From positions 61,476,836-61,540,835 of the forward strand of contig NC_088681.1 of assembly GCF_950023065.1 (NCBI RefSeq): a stretch of DNA of 64,000 nt, written 5' to 3'. The position numbers were made by a program, and so were the translations under genes. Under the pieces are notes generated by a model. That model saw nothing but the letters and a program-made list of their open reading frames with translations. It was not told the origin of the DNA and searched no databases. This document shows, piece by piece, positions 31,781 through 44,530 of the stretch (position 1 is the first letter of the stretch; every line of letters starts with the position of its first letter). Origin of the DNA: Planococcus citri. Taxonomy: Eukaryota > Arthropoda > Insecta > Hemiptera > Pseudococcidae.

Positions 31781-34190
31781 AATGGGGGAAAACTGAGCGT
31801 TGAACTTTCTCACCAGATTGTCTTGAGATCTAAACCCAACTTCTGTGCCACTTTCTTCATCATACTTTCAACCAAAAAAACACCACAAACCCATCCTCCT
31901 CCTCTCCCCCCCCCCACCCACATCGAAACTCAATTCCTCCAACACCATCCTACTCGATCGATTCTTGTCCAACCACCTCACAACTGGAAATATGACCTTT
32001 ACCCAGGCATTTTAAACACACACTGTCCGTACATAGTATAATCCTAGGTAAGCTAGGCCTTCGTATAGCATAAGTAGGTTCACGAGTTTAGATATCGTAC
32101 AAGGGACTGCACAGTACCCTCTACTCGTCGTATACTACATAGACTCGTTGAATATTTCAAAGCTTCGGTCGGCGATACAGTTTTAGCAGCTTAATAATTA
32201 GTTATTTGAATAATGCAGAAGCTACGATAAGCCATTAACGAGTAAAACAAATAATCAATTTTACGTCAACTATAAAGGCGAATCTTTGCTTCGGAAAATA
32301 TTTGCTCGACGTTTCGTGACAAATGCCCCATGTCGTCGACAGAGTGATAAAATTCCGCAACGGTGAGACGGGTGGAGGGGGGGGGGGGTTACTGCTAGGT
32401 TCGAACTTCATTATGGCGAAAATCAACTTCAACAACACCACCAACACGTCTCACAAAGCGTTGTTTTTTTTTTTGTCTTTGGTACCAGGTTTTATGAAAT
32501 ATTGTAGAAACACTTGCGGTTTGCGCAGCAGACAATAATATTGCGATTCAACTTCAACTGTGTGGCATGTGCGAGTGTGTGCGGTTCTGGTATTAGTGAA
32601 GTTCGAAAGGACAAGTTCATTACTGCATAGAATTTCCATCTGACGTGGAAAACTCGACAGTGCAGCGATAAATCAAGCGTATTAATGTTATAAAATGAGA
32701 AGGCGTTACGAGGTACACGACGATGTTCGATTCACGGTTGGGTTGCATATACAGCCAACACACTGGCAAGAAAGCATTTTGAAAAAAAGAAAAAAAAAAG
32801 TCGTCGAGTAAAAATTTTAAACGCCAGTAAAAATCAAAGGTTGTCGAGGGTGAATCGCACTCAGCTCGCTTTCATATTTTAATAAGGACGTCGCCGTAAA
32901 ATACAACCATAAGGAAGAGCGCGAGTCAAACGAAGGGTGAAAGAAGCAGGAAAAAAATGCTGCCACATAAAAAGATGCTTTTTCAATATTCGAGATAAAA
33001 GAAGAAGCAGGAAAATTAGAAAGAGGAAAAAAGCTATGTTCGCGTAGGTAGCTATACGTATAGCTTAGGTAGGTAGATGAGGGCAAAACTAGGTAGGTAT
33101 AGCGTAGTATAAGCTGCTCGACGACGACGCCAGCTTTCATTAATAACATTTAATTGCATCAATTATAAATTTTTCACTATTTTTTCTCCAGTTCGCTTTC
33201 GCGAAACGAGTACAGGGGCGGGGGTGGGGGGTTGGGGGCACCGTGACGAATTAAAATCGCGCCGAGTATTTCTCGCGTACAGCTTTTTTTTTTATCATCT
33301 TATTAAACGCTGTTCACTGTTCGGAGTTCGAAATATACTTCTTTTCATCGCTCGGACGCGGTAGCAGCTTCCCCCCTTGGCCGTTCTCTCTGGCTTTAAT
33401 TTACTTTTCCATAATGTGCCCCCGTGTTCGTGTTAACTGGGTCATAGTTTTTATTTCTACTCGAACGAGTAATGGCAAACGTTGCGTTGTCTGCGCGAAT
33501 TAATTTCTGTTTACGGATTTGTCCTTTCGAGCTTTTAAAGCGCCTCGTAAATGAAAAGTTTTTACGATCCGATGGACGAATTTTCGCCCAAACCTCCCCC
33601 TCCCCCTCCCCCGCCTCCCCATACATTCCATCTTCATCGTTCCATCCCTAGGGTTGTAGCTTTTTACAAGGCGACACGAATTACCTTTATTTTAATGCCA
33701 CGTCGTACTTGGTAGTGCGATTCTTACGTTTTGCTAAGCCTCTTATCTACTCGTCTGCGTCTGTAATTTCGATACTCGTGTTCATAGTGCTTTTCAAAAA
33801 GGGTTACTCCGATCCTCTAGTTTCCGTTTCATTGATTTTGACGCGTTTGTCGTCAGATACCTACGTACTGTGCTAAAAACTCTCGACTCGATTCGATCGT
33901 GTACAGTGTACGTGTACGTGACCGATGCCGCACAAGTATTTACCCATTCGCATGCTTTCTCGCTTTCGCCTCGTAATACTTCGAATAGGCAGCACATATT
34001 ACGCGGATGATGAGTTTCGACGATACAATTCCATGTTTACCTTATCCTATAACATAGAATCATAAACCAGAAATTAGTACACTAAGTAGCGAGAATTTAG
34101 CTGATTTATCGACGTTGTTGTAGGTATAGATTGTACTATAAATAATTCGAGTTGAGCGAATTAGGTCGTGGAGTAAACTCGATTATTTGA
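31781..34190. other. Intergenic DNA, no gene seen
   Basis: Mixed-composition single-copy-looking DNA with runs of C (about 31906), G (about 32378) and CCCCCT (about 33595-33612), and TAGGTA tracts at about 33043-33080. No exon-like peptide with splice sites was recognised. Confidence 0.4.
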
Positions 34191-36760
34191 ATTGGTTTCT
34201 TCGCATGTTCAATTTCGACAATTTTTGAGCAGTTAATCGAAATCAGCGCGAAATTTCATGCGATTTTGATATATCGCAAGATACCTTTTAACATCGATAA
34301 AACTCGATTATTGGAATCGATTTCACCAAATATTCGATTTCGACTTTTTTCAACCAGATATTTGAAATCAGCGTGAAATTTCATGCACTTTTGACATATC
34401 GCAAGGCTACCTTTTGGAAAATTCAGCCTTTTTCAATTTCCCGCCAAAATACAGCCATTGAAGTTGAAAAAAATGTCAATTTTGGAACCCTACAGTGTGA
34501 CATATCAAAATCGGTTAAAATTCCACGTACAGTACGATTATGGTATTAGAAGCGCTTTTGGTGACATTTTGGTCAATTTAAGACTATTGAATGACCTAAA
34601 AATGTGACCAGTATTGAAAAAACTCAATGATTGGACTCGTTTCCGCCAAATATTCGACTTTGACCTTTTTCAACTAGATATTCGAAATCAGCGTGAAATT
34701 TCATACACTTTTGACATATCGCAAGGCTACCTTTTGGAAAAACCAAACTCTTCAAATTTCCCGCCAAAATCCAAAATACAGCCATTGAAGTTGAAAAAAA
34801 TGTCAATTTTGGAAACCTACCGTGTGACATATCAAAATCGTTTAAAATTTCACGTTCAGTACGACTATGGTATCAGAAGCGCTTTAAGAGACAATTTGGC
34901 CAATTTAGGGCCATTGAATGACCTAAAAATGTGATCAGTATTGAAAAAACTCGATGATTGGACTCGTTTCCGCCAAATATTCGATTTTGACCTTATTCAA
35001 CCAGATATTCGAAATCAACGTGAAATTTCATGCACTTTTGACATATCGCAAGGGTACCTTTTGGAAAATTCAGCCTTTTTCAATTTCCCGCCAAAATACA
35101 GCCATTGAAATTGTAAAAAATGTCAATTTTGTAACCCTACAGTGTGACATATCAAAATCGGTTAACATTTCGCGTACAATACGATCATAGAATTAGAAGC
35201 GCTTTTAGTGACATTTTGGTCAATTTAAGACCATTAAATGACCTAAAAATGTGATCAGTATCAAAAAAAAACTCAATGATTGGACTCGTTTCCGCCAAAT
35301 ATTCGATTTTGACCTTTTTCCACTAGATATTTGAAATCAACGTGAAATTTCATGTATTTTTGACATACTGCAAGGATACTTTTTTGAAAAATCCAAAATT
35401 TTCAAAATTTTCACCAAAACACAGTCATTGAAGCAGAAAGAAATGTCAAGTTTGGAACCCCACGCTGTGACGTATCAAAATAAGTTGAAATTTTGTGTAC
35501 AGTAAGATTATAATGTTGGACGTGTTCTTTGTGACATTTTGAGCCATATATGGCCTAAAAAATGTGATCATTATACAGAAAACTCAATTAATATAATCGA
35601 TTTCGCCAAATATTCTGTTTCAACCTTTTCTACCTTGATATTCGAAATCAGCGCGAAATTTCATGTACTTTTGACATATTGCAAGGATACCTTTTGAAAA
35701 TTCCAAAATTTTTATATTTCCCGCCAAAATGCAGCCTCTAAAGTCTAAAATGAAAAAAATGTCACATTTCGGAACCCTACCGTGTGACATATCAAAATAG
35801 GTTAAAATTTCGCGCACAGAACGATTATGACATTGAAAATTCTCGTTGTGAAGTTTTCGTCAACTTTATATTATGTAGGTACCATTTTAAATAATTCAAA
35901 AATATATATTCGATTTTAATTTAACTGGGTTCGGCTTGATAATCGAAATAAGCGCGAAATTTTATTCTCTTTTGATATATTGCAAGTAAAGCTTTTGAAA
36001 AATGTAGGATTTTCACGTTTCCCGCCAAAATTCAGACCTTGAAATTGAAAAAATACGTTTTGGAATCCTATAAAGTGGCATATCAAAATGAACTGAAATT
36101 TCACGCAGAACACGATGATGGCATTAGAAATTTTTATCATGTCATTTTGGTCAATTTTCGACCTACAAATAACTTAAAAAATGGGTAATTCACTCGTCTC
36201 TTTTTGCAAGGGTATCTTTCACAAAACCCAAAATATGCAAAATTTCCCGCCAAAATTATATTATAATTTATTTATGACCTTTAAAATGAACAAAATATCA
36301 CATTTCGAAACACTACCGTGTGACGTATCAAAATAGGTTAAAATTTCAGGTAGAGTACGATTCTGGCATTAGAACTTCTTCATGAAACATTTCTATCAAT
36401 TTTGGTTCATTCATTACCCTAAAACACAATTATCGATCATCAAGTACTTAAACTTGATTTACTCGAATCGATTTCACTACATTCAATTTCGATCTTCAAT
36501 AGCTCGATATTGGAAATCAGCTCAGAATTTCATCATCTTTAGATACGTCACAGGCCCACATTTCAAAAAATCCAAAATTTTCACTTCTCCCGCCAAAATT
36601 ATGACCTTCAAAATTGAAAAAAAAAACATATTTCGAAATACTAACATGTGACATATCAAAATAGGTTAAAATTTCACGTAGAGTACGATTCTAGCATTAG
36701 AATATTGTTTTCGTTCATTTTGTCCAATTTTGAACCAATAAATGACTTCAAAATGATTCT
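34190..36760. repeat. Satellite array, about 322-bp monomer, about eight copies
   Basis: The monomer runs CGCCAAATATTCGATTTYGAC, GAAATCAGCGTGAAATTTCATGC, TTTTGACATATCGCAAGG, TTTCCCGCCAAAAT, GTGTGACATATCAAAATCG and TTGGTCAATTTA (each as partial words). The TATTCGATT word falls near 34331, 34653, 34977 and 35300, a spacing of 322-324 bp. The first three or four monomers are close to each other; those after 35.6 kb are more diverged and contain deletions. CATATCGC and TGTGACATATC echo the GATATGTCACA half of the widespread module. Confidence 0.88.
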
Positions 36761-37093
36761 TTGCGTTGGAAATAACATGTTTTGTTCTGGTGGGGAGGAG
36801 GGGCTCCCACTCAAAAATTGTCTTCTCTTTTTCTGGAATTGGCTTGTAGAAAATCTAATCTAATTTCAGTAACTTCAACTCACATTCTCCTTTCTTCTTC
36901 TCTGGTCCCAGAAAAAAGTGTTTTTTGAATGGAGCAGGAGGTGAGTGAGCCAGCCAGGTCAAATTTGTATCTGAAATCCAACCAGCTTGGAATTAATTTA
37001 GTGTCTTACTCGTCATCGACATTTTTAAAACACGAGGCAGTCGATAGAGTAAAATTTCACGTTCTATATATAGAGCGGGCAAATAGCGGTTTT
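36761..37093. other. Boundary region left of the large inverted repeat
   Basis: No gene is seen. The last part (TAGAGCGGG near 37072) is weakly complementary to the DNA just beyond the right arm (CCCGCTCTAATAG near 39945), so an older, longer inverted repeat may have existed. Confidence 0.4.
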
Positions 37094-37905
37094 AAAAAGG
37101 AAAAAATTGGCACATCAATTTTTTCTTCGGGAATGTGTTCGGATGGACCCTCTGAACCACCAAAAAAAAGCCGACTCTCCTATCCCTGGAGGAAAATTTT
37201 TTAGGGGGCTGAAACCGGTTCTGATTCACGTTTTTTGCGTTTTACTCCGTAAATATTAGGTTTTTGAGAAAAACTACCATGACGAAAAATGTTCCCCTTT
37301 GAATTCTCGACAATTTGATGCTACACTCGATACCCTTTGCTCAAGGGGGGTGCCCAAAAAAAGGGGTGGAAAAAGTAGGTGTTTCAAAAAAGGTCAGTCC
37401 AATAAATTAATCAAAATTACCACTTAAAATCATTCGTTTTGGCTCAAATTTTTTTTACAAAATCTACTCACCCAACTACTAATAAAACTATCATTGGTTT
37501 GTCTTCAACCCTCCTCGGGGGTTCGTGAGGGTTGCTTGATTTTTCAAGTAACACATTACTGAATCATATATTTGAAAAAGAAATCTGGACGTGCGATATA
37601 TCGAATAGTATGTTTTCGAGGTCGCTGAATACGAATATGTACTCATTTTTTGCATACAACCCCTCAAAGCCCCTCTGTGCCCCAAAATGGGGGTCAAAAT
37701 TTTGAAAAATCGTGAAAAGTCGAGTGATATATCGAATGGTACGTTTTCGAGGTCGCCGAGTGCGAATATGAACTTATTTTTTGGGTCCCACCCCCCAATG
37801 TTCCCCTGTGCCCCAAAATGAGGGTGAAAATTTTGAAAAATCGTGAAAAGTCGAGTGATATATCGAATTGCATGTTTTAAAAGTCGCTGAGCACGAATAT
37901 GGCCT
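37094..37905. repeat. Left arm of a large, nearly perfect inverted repeat
   Basis: This arm is the reverse complement of about 39108-39919 with a constant coordinate sum of 77013, which means no net indel over about 810 bp. The only mismatch I noticed is in the GGGGTGCCC / GGACACCCC segment (about 37351 against 39662). It contains non-repeat-like sequence on its outer half (for example CCGGTTCTGATTCACG, CCCTCCTCGGGGGTTCGTGA) and minus-oriented module units of about 120 bp on its inner half (GATATATCGAATRGTAYGTT, GAATACGAATATG). Confidence 0.92.
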
Positions 37906-38234
37906 TATTTTTTGGGCCCAACCCCGCACAGCTCCCAACTGCCCCAAAAAAAAGCCAAAATTTTGAAAAAATGTGAAAAGTCGAGTGACATATTGAATGG
38001 TATGTTTTCGAAATCGCTGAGTACGAATATGAACTTATTTTTTGCCTACAGCCCCTCAAAGCTCTTCTGTGCCCCAAAATGAGGGTCAAAATTTTGAAAA
38101 CTCGTGAAAAGTCGACTGATATATCGAATGGTATGTTTTTTTTAAAAAAACACGAACTACGAACTACTAATTTTCGATGTTTTCTTCCATCAAAAAAAAA
38201 ATGATTTCATTTTGTTTTCGATTGGTAGCCAATA
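37906..38234. repeat. Inner, diverged module units between the large arms (left side)
   Basis: About two further 120-bp units of the same array (GATATATCGAATGGTATGTT, CCCCAAAATGAGGGTC). They match the units at about 38990-39110 in inverted sense only after skipping one unit, so the two sides differ in copy number here. Confidence 0.7.
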
Positions 38235-38686
38235 CAGTAGACTCCTGATTATCCGACCTAATCGGGGGTGTAAGGTGGGTCGGATATCAAAAAAGTCGGA
38301 TAATCCAAAATTGATGTTTTAAGCCTTAAAAATGAAGTGCATAACCTTGAGACGACAAGCTTTCATTCAGAAAATCAAGTTTTTGCTCAAAGCAGGAACA
38401 AAGAATCGAAAAAATAACTAATAAACAAAAATAACGTACTTTTGTACATAAAAGACAATGAAATACTGACTCAAATTATAATTTTTTGAGATAAGTTGGA
38501 TCGATTTCAAGGAAAATAACACCGTTAGAATACAAAATGCTGAATCCTGCATTATTATTTACACTCCAAAATCAAAAATTAGATGTTTTTTGGATTATCC
38601 GACCTTGGTGGGTCGGATAATGCGAAAAGTAAGTCGGATAAATTCGTACCAGATAACCTGAAAGTCGGATAATTGGGAGTCTACTG
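38235..38686. mobile_element. Pogo/Tigger-like MITE, 452 bp, TA target duplication
   Basis: The ends are CAGTAGACTCCTGATTATCC on the left and GGATAATTGGGAGTCTACTG in inverted sense on the right (38667-38686), flanked by TA at 38233-38234 and 38687-38688. CAGT...-TTATCCGA ends and TA duplication are the pattern of the pogo/Tigger branch of Tc1/mariner. TCGGATAAT-type words recur subterminally (about 38294, 38589, 38611 and 38661). It has no transposase frame. It lies in the loop of the large inverted repeat, which has no partner copy of it. Confidence 0.85.
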
Positions 38687-38869
38687 TAAAAAATGAAATC
38701 GAAAACTTTACAGGAAAACAATCGAAATGAAAACACTGAGATAGACAAGAAGATTGACATCTTGCCTACTAAAGACATTGAGGATAATTTTGTGGCGTTA
38801 GTAGGACGTTTGAATAGTAAAATGAGTGAAATAATAAAAATGAGTCTGTAGTCGTAATCAGCGATCTTG

Positions 38870-39107
38870 AAAACATACTATTCGACGTATTACACGTTTT
38901 TTGGTGACTTTTCGAAATTTTATCCTATTTAGGGGGCGTAAGGGGATTTTGAGGGATCGTAAGTAGAGCAGGAAAAAAGTGCATATTCCAGTTCAGTGTC
39001 TCGAAAACATACAAATCGATATATCACTCGACTATTCGCGATTTTTCAAAATTTTGACCTTCATTTTGAGGCACAGAGGGGCTTTGAGGGACTGTAGGCA
39101 AAAAATA
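38870..39107. repeat. Inner module units between the large arms (right side)
   Basis: Plus-oriented units (CTTGAAAACATACTATTCGA, GTGTCTCGAAAACATAC, ATCGATATATCACTCGAC) continue the array up to the perfect right arm. Confidence 0.7.
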
Positions 39108-39919
39108 AGTTCATATTCGTGCTCAGCGACTTTTAAAACATGCAATTCGATATATCACTCGACTTTTCACGATTTTTCAAAATTTTCACCCTCATTTTGG
39201 GGCACAGGGGAACATTGGGGGGTGGGACCCAAAAAATAAGTTCATATTCGCACTCGGCGACCTCGAAAACGTACCATTCGATATATCACTCGACTTTTCA
39301 CGATTTTTCAAAATTTTGACCCCCATTTTGGGGCACAGAGGGGCTTTGAGGGGTTGTATGCAAAAAATGAGTACATATTCGTATTCAGCGACCTCGAAAA
39401 CATACTATTCGATATATCGCACGTCCAGATTTCTTTTTCAAATATATGATTCAGTAATGTGTTACTTGAAAAATCAAGCAACCCTCACGAACCCCCGAGG
39501 AGGGTTGAAGACAAACCAATGATAGTTTTATTAGTAGTTGGGTGAGTAGATTTTGTAAAAAAAATTTGAGCCAAAACGAATGATTTTAAGTGGTAATTTT
39601 GATTAATTTATTGGACTGACCTTTTTTGAAACACCTACTTTTTCCACCCCTTTTTTTGGACACCCCCCTTGAGCAAAGGGTATCGAGTGTAGCATCAAAT
39701 TGTCGAGAATTCAAAGGGGAACATTTTTCGTCATGGTAGTTTTTCTCAAAAACCTAATATTTACGGAGTAAAACGCAAAAAACGTGAATCAGAACCGGTT
39801 TCAGCCCCCTAAAAAATTTTCCTCCAGGGATAGGAGAGTCGGCTTTTTTTTGGTGGTTCAGAGGGTCCATCCGAACACATTCCCGAAGAAAAAATTGATG
39901 TGCCAATTTTTTCCTTTTT
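39108..39919. repeat. Right arm of the large inverted repeat
   Basis: Reverse complement of 37094-37905. The two arms encode identical 68-codon frames at mirrored places (37491-37697 minus, 39316-39522 plus). I read this as a sign of high arm identity and not as evidence of a gene. Confidence 0.92.
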
Positions 39920-41960
39920 GCCACTGCTTTTTTACGTTATTTTCCCGCTCTAATAGCCACGTGTTCAAAAATTATTCGATTTTCGTTGTCAAACTCAACG
40001 TGACAAATTATTCGCTAAACAGTGATAAGCAAACATTAAACGAATACATCATCATTTTGTTTCAAATTAAATTCATCACTCATATCTTCCAACACAAAAC
40101 ACGATACGAAAAATACACAGAATCAGGCATTTGCATATTACAAAATATCTGTCAATTATTTCAATAGAGAGGAAATTTTTAAAAATATTCCCGCATGTGT
40201 AAAATAATCCCATCATTTTATGAAAAGAAAAATATCCTAATGTCAATGACCTTTCTTAATACGATGGATTTGAAAAAACACCAGTTCTCTAGGGTATCAA
40301 TAACTTTTCGAAACACTCTCTCTCCGTCTCCTCCTCACCTACTTCATTCCAGGTCTCATTTTTTAAAAAACAATTCGAAGGCCAATAAAACACTGGAGAT
40401 TTTAAATGAAGTTATTTATTCCATTGAACATCGAGTACAAACATATAAAGTAAAGATCATCGAAAATATAATCAGCACAACATCTAAAGCGAAAAAAAAA
40501 GTTTTAAACAAGAAATTAAAAATAGATTAATGTTAATAGAAAGATAGACGTATAATAAAATAAGATATAATTTTACATTTATACAACGTAGAAATCGATA
40601 TTTACATCCTTCTCATTAAAAATTTGTTTAAACAATAATAAAATCAAAAAATTCATACAGTTGAGCATTCCGAGATAGGATTGTATAATATTCCATTAAA
40701 ACATACCCGATTTCGATTAAAAATTTCACATGGAATGGATAACCATAAAATGCAACAAAAAAAGAGAAAAAAAATAGTACAATTAAAATAATATTATATT
40801 ATGTCTTCAAAAGAAAAAAAAAATTAATAAATGCACATAACGACTTCAAAATAACAATAACTTTTTGGCTTTCTTACAAAAAGAAATAAAAATTGCACTC
40901 GTTTTTTCGCCAATACATCTCAATGTATTACTACAAAAATATCGTAAAATCGTAAAAATAAAATAAAAAAATTTCCCAACCGGCTACTTTTCCTTTTTTT
41001 CCTTTCCTTTTACCAAATTATCAAGCGGCTCGTACCGTATCGAGTATCATTTATTAATACACACAACAAAAAAAAAAAAAGGAAAAAAAAGTATTATGAA
41101 AACTATTAAGTTCTCGCTTGGTAACATCATAATACAGATTTTCTTATGGTAAGTTACAAACAACTTCCTTTCATCGTCGATAAGAAAAAAAAAATACAGA
41201 AAATTAATAATAGAAAATATTACATCGATGACAAATGAAAAAAAAACACACACACAAACGAATAAATAATCCCAATATAGAAGATTTTGCATTGGAAAAA
41301 AATAGGTGATCGCGCCAAACCCAAATAAATCAACGTTAAACTTGCACGAAGTTTACTATTATATCTTGTTAAACGAACGAACGAACGAAGGCAAAATGGT
41401 AGCAATATTTTATACAGCGAATCGATCGAATATATGTCCATATATTACGTAAATCATTACGACTACGACAACGATAACGGAGAAACAGAGAGAAAAAATT
41501 TCTTTAATGTCAAGTTTTTACAATTTTTTATTTTTTTTCTCGTTATTTCAATTTTTAAACAATGTTATTCAATTCGCTGCGAGACGGAGAAAGAAACAAA
41601 TCAACTTCTATTGTAAATTCTGCCATTGACACGGACTACTTAGAAAATTCTTTAATTATCAATCGTATGCTCTTTGGTTGGACGTTTAATCGTATATATT
41701 TATAGTACCTAAATGACTCGATTATTATTATGTGAGTACTCGAGTAGTTATAAATTGCTGCATTGTATTCGATTAAGTTATTTTAATTAAAATGTTTCCG
41801 TTTATATAATTTTGCACCCAGCAATCAGGAAATGCTTTTTCTGTATCCCCCCCCCCCTACTTCAATTCACACAATACACTTACATGACCTCTTCGTCGGA
41901 GTTCGAAATACAATTTTATAATCCAACAGAAATGGCTTCATCACAATTTACTGATCTTTT
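39920..41960. other. Intergenic DNA, no firm gene
   Basis: AT-rich, single-copy-looking sequence. A 111-codon plus frame (40195-40530) contains TTCATTCCAG, which would work as a splice acceptor before its last 59 codons (SHFLKNNSKANKTLEILNEV at their start). I recognise no family, so it is not called. A (GAAC)n tract lies at about 41376-41390. Confidence 0.35.
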
Positions 41961-44530
41961 ACTGGTTATTACCAAACATTACGGTAAATTACGGTAATAC
42001 ATAGTTTGACCAGTTGCCAGAAATTTGGTCACTGAACGGTAAAAAATTAAGATAGAATTTCAAAAATAATCGATTTCAAAAAAAAAACGGTTATTACACG
42101 GTAAATACAGAAATTACGCCATAAATACCGTAATTACAAGAAGAACCGGGTAATTACACGGTATTTTAAAAACAAATTTTCAGATTGGTGAATTTTGCAA
42201 TTTTAAAAAACCACTTACAATAAATCAGGAATAATATTACACGGTAAATACTGAAATTACCCTGTAATTACGGTAAATACACGGTAATTACGAGCATCGA
42301 CACGATCGAATTTCGAACTTAGTAAAAAAAAAAGTAATTTTCAAACAAGTTTTAACGTGTAACTTTGGTAATTACACATTAAATACAGAAATACAGCGTA
42401 ATTACACGCACAGAGGGTGCGGTAATTTCACGGTAATTACAACGATTTACGGTAAATAAAAGTTGATTTTGAAATGGGGAAAAATGCAATTGAAAAAATT
42501 ATACGGTACAAATTTTACCATAAATTACTCAAATTATTACGCTGTAAATACGGTAATTACACGGTGATTACAACCACTTACCTTGAATTAAAAAAAAATT
42601 GATAAAAAAATGTAATTTTGAAAGCCATTTCAAAAATAAATTTAGATTGGTAATTACGCGTAATATATGGAAAAAAAGCTGTAAAAACTGTAATTACCAT
42701 GTAAGTTGGGTAATTTGTAATTACAACAGTTGACAGCACATGAAAAAATACCTACTTTAAAGTAGTCAAAAATGAAATTTGAAAAAAAATGACATATCAA
42801 GAAATACTTGGTAATTACTCGGTAAATGCGGTAATTACGCTGTAATTAGAAAAATTACGTAATTAAGGTTATTACATTTATTTTTGAAAAATAAAGACTA
42901 AATAAAATATCAAAATTTTCGAAAATCATAAGTTGAAAAGACACACTACTCACAACTTTAGATCGGTAATTACACGTAATTTTTACAGTAATTACGCAGT
43001 GAGCATGGAAATTACCACAAGTTTATTTTATTTAGAAATTTTTTAGAATTTGGCCACAAAAATATCCAATTTTTTTCGCTGCCAGAAAATATGAAAAAGA
43101 CACTTTAACCTGTAATGTGTACTCAGTCCACACCAAATTAGGCTAAAAATGGTAAATTTGGTAATTTACGGTAAATATTGTAAATATCAACTGAATAAAG
43201 AGAGATAAATTCATCTTGTAAATGGTAATCAATTATAAATTAATTTTTCAGGGCAAGAAAATGACAAATCATCCAAATTCAATCCAGGTAATTACGCGAT
43301 TAATTTACAGTAAATACGGTAATTACCAAAAAACTAGAATCTTTGGTACATTTGCGAACATTTTTTTCCAAAATTTTCGATTTTTCCATCAAAGTTTTAT
43401 ACATTTGACATTATTAAAAATAAAACCAGCTAAATAAAAATAACCCATATTTTTTACAGAACAATTGATAATACTGGGTAAAAAAGGTAATTACGCGGTA
43501 AATTTTGAAATGTTTATGCTTCGAGTCAACATTTTTTCCAATCAACTCCAAAATGTATTTCCTCAAGCCCGGTTTATAATAGTCACGGCTTGGCCGCGGA
43601 AAGTAGAAAATTTTCTACTTTCCGCGGCCAGACAAAGGAAAAAAGCCGCGGACATTATGAACTGCCTGCTTACAACACATGGTATTTACTTTCCGCGGTG
43701 TCAATCCGCGGTTCCGCGGTGTCAATCCGCGGCCCAGGCCGCGGCCCATTATAAACCGGGCTTCATGATGAAAAATAATGCAGATAACTGCTCGTAATTG
43801 CTCGTCACCGTGTAATTCCAAGGGTAATTACTGTAATTTTGGTAAAATGGTAATTACGAGGTAAAATTTATTGGCGTATTTTGCTTCGAGTGTTTTTTTT
43901 TTCAATCTCAAGATGTATTTTTAAAACGTGAAATGATGCTGATAGCTAATTACCTGTCTTAATTAATTTTTAGCATGTAATTCCGGGAGTAATTACCGTA
44001 AATTTGGTAAAAAAGGTAAACATGAGGTAAATGATGCAACGTTTATGCATCGTATGAATTTTTCAAGCTTAATTTCAGAACGTGCCCTTGGAACGTACAA
44101 AATGATGCGGATTATTCCTCGAAATTACTCTTTACCGAGTAATTTTTTGGGTAAATACGGTAATTTTGGTAAAAATGGTAATTACGTGGTAAATTTTGTA
44201 ACGTTTTTACCTGGAATGAAATTTTCTCAAGACCAATATTCCAGAATGTACTAACAGAACTTAAAAAATAATGTAAATTACCGCTGTAATTACTTTCAAC
44301 CGTGTAATTGTATTGGTTATTACCGTAATTTTGGTAAAAATAGTAATTACTTCGTAAATTTTATAACATTATAGCCTCGAGTGAATTTTTTTCAAAGTAA
44401 TTCTGAAAAAATGTACCTTTGCAACGTAAAAGTAATGCAGATTACCCCTCACAATTACCCTTTACCATATTGTAATTTCATGTAATTACCGTAATTTTGG
44501 TAATAGATCAGTAATAAGCTTTAAAACTGT
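41960..44530. repeat. Degenerate array of GGTAATTAC / GGTAAATACGG words
   Basis: For about 2.5 kb the sequence is dominated by GTAATTAC, CGGTAAATACGG and ACGGTAATT words in either sense. From about 43800 on, a regular unit of about 155-175 bp appears, with GTAATTTTGGTAAAAATGG-like lines near 43833, 44006, 44165, 44327 and 44490. The same word family reappears at 57.9-58.5 kb. A GC-rich MITE (43565-43763) interrupts it. Confidence 0.85.
43565..43763. mobile_element. 199-bp MITE with 40-bp perfect palindrome (Harbinger-like ends)
   Basis: The ends are AAGCCCGGTTTATAAT (43565-43580) and ATTATAAACCGGGCTT (43748-43763). If TCA at 43563-43565 and 43763-43765 is the 3-bp duplication, the TIR starts AGCCCGG. 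Three-bp duplications and GGGCCCG/AGCCCGG-type ends with TTTATAA suggest PIF/Harbinger. Inside, 43591-43630 is a perfect palindrome centred on GAAAATTTTC with CCGCGG near both ends, followed by a 20-bp direct repeat (TCCGCGGTGTCAA twice). Its GC content is far above that of the surrounding array. Confidence 0.85.

Noticed and set aside
32395..32408. GGTTCGAAC as a tRNA B box
   Set aside because: No A box at a suitable distance upstream and no cloverleaf pairing could be drawn.
37491..39522. Identical 68-aa frames in inverted orientation as a duplicated gene
   Set aside because: They are explained by the near-identical arms of the inverted repeat. The peptide has no domain, and its inner part is module repeat.
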